64,000 bases of DNA from Spirochaetes bacterium GWB1_60_80 (GTDB lineage Bacteria > Spirochaetota > Spirochaetia > Treponematales > UBA12059), in the NCBI GenBank assembly GCA_001829185.1, contig MIAR01000018.1, positions 1-64,000 of the forward strand. The letters are read 5' to 3'. Of the stretch, positions 23,647-31,774 are shown one piece after another. Position 1 is the first letter of the stretch; the number at the start of each line of letters is the position of its first letter. A program made the position numbers and the translations under genes. The notes beneath the pieces were generated by a model, which searched no databases, was not told the DNA's origin, and saw nothing but the letters and a program-made list of their open reading frames with translations.

Positions 23647-24276
23647 CAATAAGCCGGTATCGAAGGTGATGGCGATGCTGTCCAGGTAGAGATCGATGCG
23701 TGGCCGGGCGGAGCGATGTACCAGCAGGCCGCGCAATTCCAACCAGGGCGCGTACTGGCGCACGTTGGGCAACCAGGACAAATAGATGTGCCTTACCTGT
23801 TGGATGTATTCGGGGTTGTCCACCGCTATCTGTTGTTCGTAAGAGCGGTTGGGAACCAGTTGGGTGGCGTCCAGGTATAGGACGGAGACCTGACCATCCA
23901 GGCTGGCCAATACCAGGCCCAAGCTGTACGGCGCTTCGACGCCGGCTAGGCCGGGCAGGCTTTGCGCCAGGCTGGCGGCAAACCTGAATCTTCGGATTGC
24001 GCCTACGTTCTCCAGGCGCCAGGCGCGCGGCGGGAGCAGCAACATGGCATCGGTGCCGGCAGGCGCGGCCGAGAAATCCAGCCGCACCTGCCGGCTTTGG
24101 CCGGCTGGGCAAACGAGTGGCGGCGCGGCCTGGCCAGAGGGCAGGTACCAGGCTTCCCAGGTTTCGGTGGCTTCAAGTGCCGGTAGCAGCAATCCGTCTT
24201 CGGCCATGATTGGCAAGCTGATTGCCAGGATCAGGCTGACCAGTATCCCCTCGAAAATGCCGTGCTGCCTGTTCAT
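23632..24276 (-). CDS. Exported hypothetical protein, possibly FlaA-like
   Basis: A 214-residue protein with a signal peptide (ILVSLILAISLPIMA). The rest is beta-rich: VRLDFSAAPAG, SLGLVLASLDGQVSVLYLDA, then PNVRQYAPWLELRGLLVHR and IDLYLDSIAITFD at the end. The last 60 residues recall the C-terminus of spirochaetal FlaA filament-sheath proteins (YP-x-L-x-GF ... YFDxI), but the similarity is weak and I offer it only as a lead. It is coupled (ATGA overlap) to the larger exported protein upstream. Confidence 0.55.
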   Translation of the reverse strand: MNRQHGIFEGILVSLILAISLPIMAEDGLLLPALEATETWEAWYLPSGQAAPPLVCPAGQSRQVRLDFSAAPAGTDAMLLLPPRAWRLENVGAIRRFRFAASLAQSLPGLAGVEAPYSLGLVLASLDGQVSVLYLDATQLVPNRSYEQQIAVDNPEYIQQVRHIYLSWLPNVRQYAPWLELRGLLVHRSARPRIDLYLDSIAITFDTGLLLVDD

Positions 24277-26351
24277 GGCGCAGTACCTCCGGTTTGCCGG
24301 ATTTCAAAGGCGCCGATACCTAGCGGCAACATGGCCGGCTCCAGGCCGCTCAGCCAGGGTTCTGGCTGGACATATAAACGCGCTTCCACCAATTGCAGGC
24401 TGCGGAAGCTGGTCAGGATATCTAGACTGAATTCATAGTCCAGTGGGTGAATTCGGTCGAAGCGGCAGGTGCCCATCGGAAACTCGCGCAAGCGGCCGTT
24501 CTCGTCGCGGAAGACCAGGCAAAGTAGCCACGGAGCCTGACTGCCCCGTATCCGGATGGCCATGGACTGGCCGGGCAGGGCTGCCACGCGGCGGCCGGCG
24601 TCGCTCGGCAGGGTGGGCAGGACATACCAGCCGCTGCGGCCATCCTGGCAAGCCACTTCCAGGAGCGGTGCGGCGCCAAACCGGTCGTCGCTGACGGCTC
24701 TGGCCGGGGCGACCAGTTCCAGCTGGCGGGCGGCCAGGCGGGCGGCCATGGCGGTCCGGTCGGGCAACGGCTGGTTGGCGGGCGCCTCAGCGGCGGCGTT
24801 CGGCGGCTGCCCGTTCAGGAGGCCGTCGCGCAAGGGGTGCGGCGGGCTGAGCGCCAGATAATGGTAATAAAAAGCTTGCTGCCAGACCGGCAGTTGGCCG
24901 AGCCGGCCCAGGCTGGCGGCCGCCGCGGCGCTGGCTTGGCCGGCATAGAAGGCTGCGATGGCCCGGTCCATGGCCAGGGTAGGGAGGCTGGCGAAGGCCG
25001 CCGTGGATAGTGCGGCCGAAAGCGTCGTCGCCGGCACTTCGGCGATGGCGCCCAGGCGGACCAGCAGGGCTTGATACAACAGGCTGGTCCGGTCCGGTTC
25101 GCGCCACCCCTTCAGGTCTTCGGTCAAGCCGGCGCGCTGCCGGAGGCCCCGCAGTAGCTGGTCGGTGGCCAGGTTGCGCTCGTGCAGGAACTCGAAGGCC
25201 TGGCGGTCCGCTTCCGGGTTTTCCAGGGCCAGGCCGGCATAACGCAGCCACGTCCCCAGCCAGGGTTCGGGCCGCACCGCCTGGTGGGCGGCGGCGGCCA
25301 TCAGGAAGGCGTTGCTGCCGCTGGCCCAATCGGCTATGAAATACAGTACATTGTCGAACCAGGGTGACCACTGATAGCCGATGATGGCGAACAGTTCCAT
25401 CGGGCTGATCCATTGCCAAAGATCCTCGCCCAGGGCTTGCAGCCAACCCAGGGTGCGTGCCGCGTCGATCCGCCACAGGCCGTCGATCAGGTCATCGCGG
25501 ATAGCCGGAAAGCCCGGCGCGTCCGGGTGGCGCAGCGAGCCGCCAAAGAAGCCGAGCAGGCCTTCATAATCGCCGGCTTGGGCGGCTGGCAGGGCGGGAT
25601 TGCGCCAGGCGGTCTGACCGGCGGCCGCTGCCGGCGGATTGGCGCTGGCTGGGCTTGCGGTTTGGCTGGGCGTCAGGCTATCCCACCCGCCGGCCGGGCT
25701 GCTGTCATCGTCAGGCTGGGCGGAGAACGTATCGACCACTAAGCCCAGGCTGACCAGTTTCAAGCCCGAAGGAGCCGCGCCATGCAGCCGGAAACCGAGC
25801 AATCGCAGCCCGAAACGCTGATTGTCCAGACTGACGCGCTGCATGATGCCCGGCGGGACTGCCCAGCGCAAGGTGCACTCGGATTGGCTCAGCCGAGCGG
25901 CCGGCAGACGGTAGGTGAAGCCGTTTGAATCCTGCACAATGGGCTGGATGGTCAAACCAGTCGTCACCAGGCGCTGGAAAGTTGCCGCCTCGGGTATCCG
26001 CAGCGACAGCGAGACCCTCTGAACGATGCCGCCGCTTTCCAGGGGGACAGCTAGCAGGCAGTCCCAGGCTGGCGGCAGGCCAGCTACCTGCGACACCAGG
26101 CTGGCCGCGGTAGCCGGGGCAGCCTGACGCGGCGGCGCTGGCAGAGGCGCTACCGCCACCGCCGCTTGCACAACCAGGCTGCCAGCCGAGCCATCGCCCA
26201 ACAGGTAGACTCGATCCTGCAGCCCTATCTGGCTGATTGACAGCAACGCTTCATCTTGGGCAAGCGCCGAGCCGGCACTCAAAAAGAGGCTAAGCAGCAG
26301 GCCGACCAGCCTCGACGCGGCGGACTGAAGCCTAGGACATCCAAAAAACAT
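24273..26351 (-). CDS. Large exported protein of unknown function
   Basis: A 692-residue protein with a signal peptide (RLVGLLLSLFLSAGSALAQ). Residues 30-230 and about 570-692 are beta-rich and share phrases with the coupled downstream gene (FGLRLLGFRLHG, LKLVSLGLVVDTF; later LVEARLYVQPEPW). The middle is alanine/leucine-rich and probably helical. The N- and C-terminal parts may be two FlaA-like or carbohydrate-binding-like domains around a helical insert; this is inference. AGGGAGG precedes ATG 26351, and a strong promoter lies at 26415-26442. The two genes probably encode an envelope complex. Confidence 0.6.
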   Translation of the reverse strand: MFFGCPRLQSAASRLVGLLLSLFLSAGSALAQDEALLSISQIGLQDRVYLLGDGSAGSLVVQAAVAVAPLPAPPRQAAPATAASLVSQVAGLPPAWDCLLAVPLESGGIVQRVSLSLRIPEAATFQRLVTTGLTIQPIVQDSNGFTYRLPAARLSQSECTLRWAVPPGIMQRVSLDNQRFGLRLLGFRLHGAAPSGLKLVSLGLVVDTFSAQPDDDSSPAGGWDSLTPSQTASPASANPPAAAAGQTAWRNPALPAAQAGDYEGLLGFFGGSLRHPDAPGFPAIRDDLIDGLWRIDAARTLGWLQALGEDLWQWISPMELFAIIGYQWSPWFDNVLYFIADWASGSNAFLMAAAAHQAVRPEPWLGTWLRYAGLALENPEADRQAFEFLHERNLATDQLLRGLRQRAGLTEDLKGWREPDRTSLLYQALLVRLGAIAEVPATTLSAALSTAAFASLPTLAMDRAIAAFYAGQASAAAAASLGRLGQLPVWQQAFYYHYLALSPPHPLRDGLLNGQPPNAAAEAPANQPLPDRTAMAARLAARQLELVAPARAVSDDRFGAAPLLEVACQDGRSGWYVLPTLPSDAGRRVAALPGQSMAIRIRGSQAPWLLCLVFRDENGRLREFPMGTCRFDRIHPLDYEFSLDILTSFRSLQLVEARLYVQPEPWLSGLEPAMLPLGIGAFEIRQTGGTAP

Positions 26352-26414
26352 GGGTTGGCCTCCCTGTCGTAGTTGAACCTATCGTCCATCCGGCTGATAT
26401 GGCTATGTCACCTA

Positions 26415-26442
26415 AGTATATGAACCCTGTCCGCACTGTCAA
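26415..26442 (-). promoter_or_regulatory. Strong promoter for the exported-protein pair
   Basis: Minus strand TTGACA (26437-26442), 16-bp spacer, TATACT (26415-26420): both hexamers at or one base from consensus. The leader to ATG 26351 is about 55-60 nt. Confidence 0.7.
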
Positions 26443-27036
26443 TGTTTCGGATCACGCTCACTTCACTATGCCGACCTTGATGCCAGGCGTGATGAGCCGC
26501 CAGGAAGCGCCCGCCCCGAGCGGCGCCCCAGATCGAGCCAACACAGTCAGCGGCCGGCACATCCGGCGGCTAGAAGGCAGACTAAGGCGCTGGCCGGCAG
26601 CCACCAAGAGTGGGGGTAGGCCGGGATCCCCCGCGCCGCACACAGGGCCCAACACTGGCGGGCTTGCGCGCAAGACCGCCAGACCAGCCCCCCCACCGCG
26701 GCGCGGGTAGCCCGGCCGAAGGGGGAGCCGCCAGCCGACCCAAGGACCCAGCCTAATGGGAACCCCGACCGGCGCTGAAAGCCGCTACGCCTCGCAGCAA
26801 GCCACGGCGTGATACCATCAAACGCCGCCACTGGCTTGCCCTGGAACAAGGCGGCCGCGCGGGTGGCGCAACCAAGCATGACCCGGCGATAAGCCGGGCC
26901 ATGCTTGAACGCGCCAGGCCCCGCGTCTGCAAGCTCCATATACAAGCCACCGCCGTTGCCTTGGCTAACCCAGTCGCTGTACTGAAACCCGGTGCGGTTT
27001 TCATCGCCGAACCGCCCACTATGCTGTGCTCCCCCC
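26443..27036. other. Non-coding, hairpin-rich intergenic region
   Basis: About 600 bp with no convincing gene. The open frames here are alanine/glycine/arginine-rich and share no family pattern. It contains a hairpin at 26655-26682 (CTGGCGG with CCGCCAG around the 12-bp palindrome CTTGCGCGCAAG) and the conserved-arm element B. A minus-strand stretch at 26940-27040 reads as GGAQHSGRFGDENRTGFQY, which may be a remnant of a lost gene. Confidence 0.5.
26858..26927. repeat. Conserved-arm hairpin element B
   Basis: Left arm CGCGGGTGGCGC (26858-26869) and right arm GCGCCAGGCCCCGCGTC (26911-26927) match element A exactly over 12 and 17 bases. The centre is an unrelated palindrome: CAAGCATG with CATGCTTG and CCGGC with GCCGG. 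Structure is preserved while sequence is not. Confidence 0.75.
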
Positions 27037-27474
27037 TTAAGGCTGCATGGAGTCGAGCTTGTCCACCCGGCGCTGATGCCTCTCACCCTCGAATTCGGCC
27101 GCCATGTAGGCCCGGATCATGGCGGTCACCGGCATCGCGTAGTTGACGCGGCCCCCGAAGGCGATGAAGTTGGCGTTATTGTGGCGTTTGCACATTTCGG
27201 CGCTATACAGGTCGAAGACCTGGGCGCAGCGGATGCCCTTGACCTTGTTGGCGGCGATGCTGATGCCGATACCCGAGCCGCAGCACAGGATGCCGAAGTC
27301 GTAGCCGCCTTGCAGGAAGCGCTCGCCGGCCTGGCGGGCGATATCCGGATAGTCGACCGAGTCGGTCGCGTCGACGCCCAGATTGTCCACCTGATGGCCG
27401 GCTTGGGTCAGATCGGCGCTGATGACGCGTTTCAAGTCGATGGCGCCGTGGTCATTGGCTATCAGGATGCGCAT
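27037..27474 (-). CDS. rpiB: RpiB/LacAB-family sugar-phosphate isomerase
   Basis: A 145-residue isomerase of the ribose-5-phosphate isomerase B family (pentose phosphate pathway; aldose-ketose isomerisation). IANDHGAIDLK at the N-terminus, YPDIAR, the active-site loop CCGSGIGISIAANK with Cys base and RHNNANFIAFGGR are all present. ATG 27474 has GGAGG upstream; a longer reading is rejected. A promoter is at 27536-27564. Allose-phosphate or LacAB activity cannot be excluded. Confidence 0.9.
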   Translation of the reverse strand: MRILIANDHGAIDLKRVISADLTQAGHQVDNLGVDATDSVDYPDIARQAGERFLQGGYDFGILCCGSGIGISIAANKVKGIRCAQVFDLYSAEMCKRHNNANFIAFGGRVNYAMPVTAMIRAYMAAEFEGERHQRRVDKLDSMQP

Positions 27475-27535
27475 GCGGGAACCTCCGGGTTTGCTGGGCG
27501 ATGAAACTGGCGCTGTCCGCGTCCGGCCCGGGCTA

Positions 27536-27564
27536 AATATACCATTAATGCGGCAGCTGATCAA
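27536..27564 (-). promoter_or_regulatory. Promoter for rpiB
   Basis: Minus strand TTGATC (27559-27564), 17-bp spacer, TATATT (27536-27541). Leader of about 55 nt to ATG 27474. Confidence 0.6.
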
Positions 27565-27643
27565 TCAAGTCAGGCGCATAGAGTGGCCGTTATATGTCGA
27601 CCAGGTGGCCCGGCGCGGCGTCTTTGTGTCAGGAGGACAGGCC

Positions 27644-28777
27644 ATGAAACTATCATATAAGCGCCGTCAATCGGCTCGCGCCGTCAGCTTGGCCGGTGCC
27701 ATGGCCGTGGCCAGCGCTCTGGCTGTGGGCGGATTGTTTTGTATGTCGCTGGCTGGCTGCATTCCGGCCGTCATCGACGCCGTGTACGAGCCGACCGACC
27801 TCCAGCCGCCCAGCCTGGTGGCCTGGAGCGCTAACGGGCCGGGTCAGCTGCGGCTGGACTTTGACGAGGCGGTCAGCCTGGCCGCCACCGACTGCACGGT
27901 CAGTGCCCAGGCGGCGGGTAGCGCAACGGACGGTGGCGGGGGAGTCGCCGCCGGTATCGCCGTCAGTCGGGTCGAGATTCTGCCCGACTTGTCAGGCGCC
28001 CTGGTATTGGAACTGGCCTTGGTTTTGCCGCCGGGCGAAGCCTATGCTTTGTCCGGTCTGGCTTTTGACGAGGCCGGCAATGCCATCAGCTTTACGGTGC
28101 CTTTTTGGGGCTATAACCCGCAGCCGGCCGGCCTGGTCATCAACGAACTCCTAAGCGCCGGCAGCGATACTCATCCGGACGCCGTCGAGTTTTACGTCAG
28201 CCAGGCCGGTGACCTGGCCGGCTTGGCCTTCTATGTCGGCGTCAGCGACGACGCCGATGGGCGCTACATTTTCCCGGCCTGCCCGGTCGCGGCCGGCGAG
28301 TATATCGTCCTGCACCTGCAACCTCAAGGCCTGCCGGAAGAAATCGACGAGTTGGCGGCGACCAATGTATCCGGCGGACTGGACGCCAGTAGCGCTGGCC
28401 GCGACCTGTGGTGTAGCGGCGCCGCCCTGTCCGGCAAGAATGGCGCCGTCAGTCTGTACGCCAGCCCGCATGGCGCCATGATTGACGCCGTCGTCTACTG
28501 TGAGCGAACCTCGGCCTCGGACAGCGATTATCGGGGCTTTGGCAGCGCCAAACTGCTGCGGCGGGTCGACGCCATCGCCGCGGCCGCTATGTGGTTGGCC
28601 ACCGGCGGCCGGGTGACGCCGGAAGCGGCCGCCCAGTCCGGCTATGTGACGGCCACGCGTACCCTGTGCCGCTCCGGCGCGTCGGCCGATACCGATAGCG
28701 CTGCCGACTGGCATATCGTGCCGACGCGCGGCGCCAGCCTGGGCGCGGCCAACGTTGATGCCGTCCATCAGCCTTAG
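27644..28777 (+). CDS. Lipoprotein with lamin-tail domain
   Basis: A 377-residue lipoprotein: a basic N-terminus, hydrophobic segment and lipobox MSLAGC. Residues 50-150 resemble an SbsA/Ig-like domain (QLRLDFDEAVSL ... GLAFDEAGNAISFTVPF). Then a lamin-tail domain (GLVINELLSAGSDTHPDAVEF, YIFPACPVAAGEYIVLHL, GAVSLYASPHGAMIDAVVY) as in many secreted spirochaetal proteins. Likely surface or periplasmic and adhesive or nuclease-associated, but no catalytic domain is seen. AGGAGG precedes ATG 27644. A 137-bp element follows 51 bp downstream. Confidence 0.8.
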   Translation: MKLSYKRRQSARAVSLAGAMAVASALAVGGLFCMSLAGCIPAVIDAVYEPTDLQPPSLVAWSANGPGQLRLDFDEAVSLAATDCTVSAQAAGSATDGGGGVAAGIAVSRVEILPDLSGALVLELALVLPPGEAYALSGLAFDEAGNAISFTVPFWGYNPQPAGLVINELLSAGSDTHPDAVEFYVSQAGDLAGLAFYVGVSDDADGRYIFPACPVAAGEYIVLHLQPQGLPEEIDELAATNVSGGLDASSAGRDLWCSGAALSGKNGAVSLYASPHGAMIDAVVYCERTSASDSDYRGFGSAKLLRRVDAIAAAAMWLATGGRVTPEAAAQSGYVTATRTLCRSGASADTDSAADWHIVPTRGASLGAANVDAVHQP

Positions 28778-28828
28778 CGGGGCATGCAGCGGCACCAAGC
28801 GTAGCGTGCGGTTTGGCCAGGCGACCAC

Positions 28829-28965
28829 CTAGCAGGTTGTTGAAAAAGCCGGTTGCTTTCTCAACAACCTTAACAATTCCTCGCATAGCTTGCGCTATGC
28901 TGCGTAATTGTACCGGCTTTTGAAGTGTTGAAAAGCCGCATCCGCGTTTTTCAACACCCTGCTAG
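28829..28965. repeat. 137-bp three-hairpin element, copy 3
   Basis: Identical in sequence to copies 2 and 5 and in the orientation of copy 1. It lies between two same-direction genes (lipoprotein and RNase Z). It also has a long-range 10-bp match, AAAAGCCGGT in hairpin 1 with ACCGGCTTTT between hairpins 2 and 3, so alternative folds are possible. Confidence 0.9.
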
Positions 28966-28986
28966 GCCAGGCCTCAGCGCCTGTTT

Positions 28987-29034
28987 ACGGGAAAAAGGCG
29001 GGGCTTGCCTTTACCGGGCCTTTTTCCGTATTAT
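28987..29034 (+). promoter_or_regulatory. Promoter with overlapping hairpin upstream of rnz
   Basis: TTGCCT (29005-29010), 18-bp spacer, TATTAT (29029-29034), with ATG 29043 only 8 nt beyond. The same DNA forms a stem (ACGGGAAAAAGGC at 28987-28999 with GCCTTTTTCCGT at 29018-29029, one bulge). The hairpin could terminate transcription arriving from the lipoprotein gene. Confidence 0.5.
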
Positions 29035-29042
29035 GAGGCCGC

Positions 29043-29972
29043 ATGAATTTGGAAGCGTTTGTCCTCGGTTGCGGTGGCATGATGCCGTTGCCCAACCGTC
29101 ATTTAACCAGCCTGCTATTGCGTCGCGAAGGGGATCTGTTCCTGTTCGACGCCGGCGAGGGCACCCAGGTATCGCTACGCCGCCTCAACCTGCGCTGGAA
29201 AAAAATCAGCGCAATTTTCATCTCGCATACCCATGCCGACCATGTCACCGGTTTACCGGGCCTCCTGATGCTGTCCAGCCAGGTCGACCGCGATGAGCCG
29301 CTCTACATCTACGGACCGCCGCGCATCGCCGAATACATTGAATCCAGCCGCCGCGTTTTGGACATGTACATCAACTACGAGATCATTATCCGCGAAACCA
29401 GCGAAGCCGGTATCTGCCACCAGGAGGCGGACTTCCAGGTGCGTACCTTCCCCCTGCGCCATACCAAAACCTGTTACGGCTACGCGCTGGAGGAGCACGC
29501 CCGGCCGGGTGAGTTTAATCCGGCCCGGGCCCTGGAATTGGGTGTGCCGCGCGGGCCGCTCTGGTCGCGCCTCCAGGCCGGCGAGAGTGTCCAGTCCGAC
29601 TCCGGTACGATGGTGGAGCCGTCGGCGGTGCTCGGCCCGGCGCGCAGCGGACGCAAGGTCAGCTTTGTGACCGATTCGCTGTATTTCCCGGAGATCGCGG
29701 CCGAAGTGGCCGGCTCCGACCTTTTTGTCTGCGAGGGCATGTTCGAGCATGCCTTGCTGGACAGCGCCGTCGAGAAGAAGCACATGACGGCGGTGCAGGC
29801 GGCCATGCTGGCGCGCGACGCCGGCGGCGTCAAGCAATTGGCGCTCATCCACTATAGCCCGCGCTACACCGAGTACGACTTGAAGCGCGTCCTCGACGAG
29901 GCTCGTGAAATTTTTCCGGCCACCATCCTGTCGCGCGACCGGATGCAGCTGCCGCTGGAGTACGTCGACTGA
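29043..29972 (+). CDS. rnz: Ribonuclease Z
   Basis: A 309-residue tRNA 3'-processing endonuclease (tRNase Z). LFDAGEGTQ, SHTHADHVTGLPGLL (zinc ligands), FPLRHTKTCYGY, FVTDSLYFPE and LALIHYSPRY are all present in order, with the exosite insert between. Short form, normal length. It cleaves precursor tRNA trailers in the cytoplasm. GAGG lies 4-7 nt before the ATG, but the -10 box is so close that the mRNA may begin at the ATG. Confidence 0.94.
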   Translation: MNLEAFVLGCGGMMPLPNRHLTSLLLRREGDLFLFDAGEGTQVSLRRLNLRWKKISAIFISHTHADHVTGLPGLLMLSSQVDRDEPLYIYGPPRIAEYIESSRRVLDMYINYEIIIRETSEAGICHQEADFQVRTFPLRHTKTCYGYALEEHARPGEFNPARALELGVPRGPLWSRLQAGESVQSDSGTMVEPSAVLGPARSGRKVSFVTDSLYFPEIAAEVAGSDLFVCEGMFEHALLDSAVEKKHMTAVQAAMLARDAGGVKQLALIHYSPRYTEYDLKRVLDEAREIFPATILSRDRMQLPLEYVD

Positions 29973-30077
29973 GCGGCCGACGCGACCATTGACCAAGATG
30001 ATTATTGAACCTTTCGAGCCAGCCGCGTAGTGGTCGGCGGGGAAGGTTCCTGTGCAAATATCCTGACAGGAGCGCAT

Positions 30078-31052
30078 ATGATAGAAGTAAGCAATCTGGT
30101 GAAACGGTATGGCGGCTTCGAGGCCGTGCGCGGCGTTTCCTTCGTGGCCGGCACCGGCAAGGTGGTCGGGCTACTGGGGCCGAACGGCGCCGGCAAGACC
30201 ACCATCATGAAGGTCTTGACCGGCTACCATCGGCCCAGTAGCGGCCAGGCCCTGCTCAACGACATCGACGTCGCCGTCGATCCGGTGGCGGTGAAGAGCA
30301 GCGTCGGCTACTTGGCCGAGGGCGTCCCCCTGTACACCGACATGACGGTTCGCGAATACCTCGACTTTATCGCCGAGTCCCGCCAGCTGCCGGCGGCGGA
30401 ACGGGCGGAGGCCATCGCTAAGGCCTGCCAGAGCTGCGGCCTAAAAGGCATGGACGATGTGCGTATCGAGCATCTGTCCAAGGGATTCCGGCAACGCGTC
30501 GGCCTGGCCCAGGCCATTCTGCACGATCCGGCCATCCTCATCCTGGACGAGCCGACTACCGGCCTGGACCCCAACCAGATCCTGGAGATCCGTTCCCTGA
30601 TCCGGTCGCTGGGCGTCAACAAGACGGTCATCCTGTCCACCCACATCCTGCAGGAGGTTGAGGCCCTCTGTTCGGAAGTGATCATCATCAACGAGGGACG
30701 CATCGTGGCTCAAGGCACTACCGCCGAGATCGCCCGCAGCCTGCAAGGTGAGGACCGCCTGGACTGTTTGGTCAAGCTGCCGGCTAATGCCGCCAAGGAC
30801 GCTTTTTCGGCGGCCAAAGTTGGCGCGGCGCTCCGGGCTTCCGGCGTGATCGGGTCCTGTGAGGTTGAAGCCCTGAGCGGCGGCAAACTGCGGCTGAAGC
30901 TGCTGACCGGCGCCGGCCAGGCCGACGATGCGGCGGCCGCCGTCTTCGGCTGGGCCAAGGACCAGGACTGCACGCTGCTGGACTTGCGCCGCGAGGCTCT
31001 CAGCCTGGAGCAGATTTTCGTGCAATTGACCGGCGAGGAGGCCAAACGATGA
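30078..31052 (+). CDS. ABC transporter ATP-binding protein (GldA-like)
   Basis: A 324-residue ATPase. Walker A GPNGAGKT, signature LSKGFRQRVGLAQ, Walker B ILILDEPTTGLDP and the switch STHILQEVE are intact. A C-terminal extension (about 90 residues) is typical of ABC-2 exporters and GldA. CAGGAG precedes ATG 30078. First gene of a four-gene coupled operon with an ABC-2 permease, a GldG-like protein and a DUF4340 protein. Confidence 0.93.
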   Translation: MIEVSNLVKRYGGFEAVRGVSFVAGTGKVVGLLGPNGAGKTTIMKVLTGYHRPSSGQALLNDIDVAVDPVAVKSSVGYLAEGVPLYTDMTVREYLDFIAESRQLPAAERAEAIAKACQSCGLKGMDDVRIEHLSKGFRQRVGLAQAILHDPAILILDEPTTGLDPNQILEIRSLIRSLGVNKTVILSTHILQEVEALCSEVIIINEGRIVAQGTTAEIARSLQGEDRLDCLVKLPANAAKDAFSAAKVGAALRASGVIGSCEVEALSGGKLRLKLLTGAGQADDAAAAVFGWAKDQDCTLLDLRREALSLEQIFVQLTGEEAKR

Positions 31053-31771
31053 ACCGCACCCTGACCATCGCCCGCAAGGAAATCCAGGGCTACTTCAATT
31101 CGCCGGTCGGCTGGCTGTTCGTGCTGGTCTTCCTGGTGGCCTGCTCGGCGCTGTTCTTTTTCATGCAGAGCTTCTTTGCTTCGGACCGCGCCGAGCTGCG
31201 CGGCTTCTTCTCGCTGATGCCGCTGCTGCTGTCGGTCATCCTGCCGGCTTTAACCATGCGGCTGTGGGCCGAGGAAAAGAAGCAGGGCACCTACGAGTTC
31301 CTGCTGACTATGCCCTACACCGAGCCAGAGCTGGTGCTAGGCAAGTACCTGGCCACCATGGCCGTGGTCGGCCTGGCCCTGGTGCTAACCTTCCCGGTGC
31401 CGCTGATGGTGTCGCTGTTCGGGGCGCTCGATTTCGGCCAGGTGGTAACCGAATACCTGGGCGTCCTGTTGCTGGCTTCGGCCTCGGCCGCCATCGGCCA
31501 GCTGATATCCTCGTTCACCCGCCACCAGATCAGCGCTTTCATCGTTTCGGTAATCATCCTGACGGTACTCAATCTCCTAGCCCAGTTGCCCATCCTGGTT
31601 GAGCTGCCAGCCGTCTTGGCCGGCATCGTCAACTGGCTGTCGTTGAACCATCACTTTATTTCCTTCTCGCGCGGCGTCCTCGATAGCCGCGACCTGTTCT
31701 ATTTTATCATCCTGACCCTGGCTCCGCTCTACGTCACCGCCAGGACCATCGTCTTCGGCAGGTGGAGGTAA
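31049..31771 (+). CDS. ABC-2 type permease (GldF-like)
   Basis: A 240-residue permease with six membrane segments. It begins with the ABC-2 amphipathic start (RTLTIARKEIQGYFNSPVGWLF) and has the conserved MRLWAEEKKQGTYEFLLTMP loop. The substrate is unknown; in Bacteroidota GldF works in gliding, but similar sets in non-gliding spirochaetes have no known role. The start overlaps the ATPase gene by 4 nt. Confidence 0.9.
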   Translation: MNRTLTIARKEIQGYFNSPVGWLFVLVFLVACSALFFFMQSFFASDRAELRGFFSLMPLLLSVILPALTMRLWAEEKKQGTYEFLLTMPYTEPELVLGKYLATMAVVGLALVLTFPVPLMVSLFGALDFGQVVTEYLGVLLLASASAAIGQLISSFTRHQISAFIVSVIILTVLNLLAQLPILVELPAVLAGIVNWLSLNHHFISFSRGVLDSRDLFYFIILTLAPLYVTARTIVFGRWR

Positions 31772-31774
31772 TAT

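Noticed and set aside
20307-26927. Elements A and B as integron attC sites
   Set aside because: The arms lack the GTTRRRY/RYYYAAC cores, and no integrase is in the window. Kept only as an architectural parallel.
26547-27086. Minus-strand open frame of 179 codons in the 26.4-27.0 kb gap
   Set aside because: Runs through hairpin element B, rich in Ala/Gly/Arg, no ribosome-binding site; at most a remnant.
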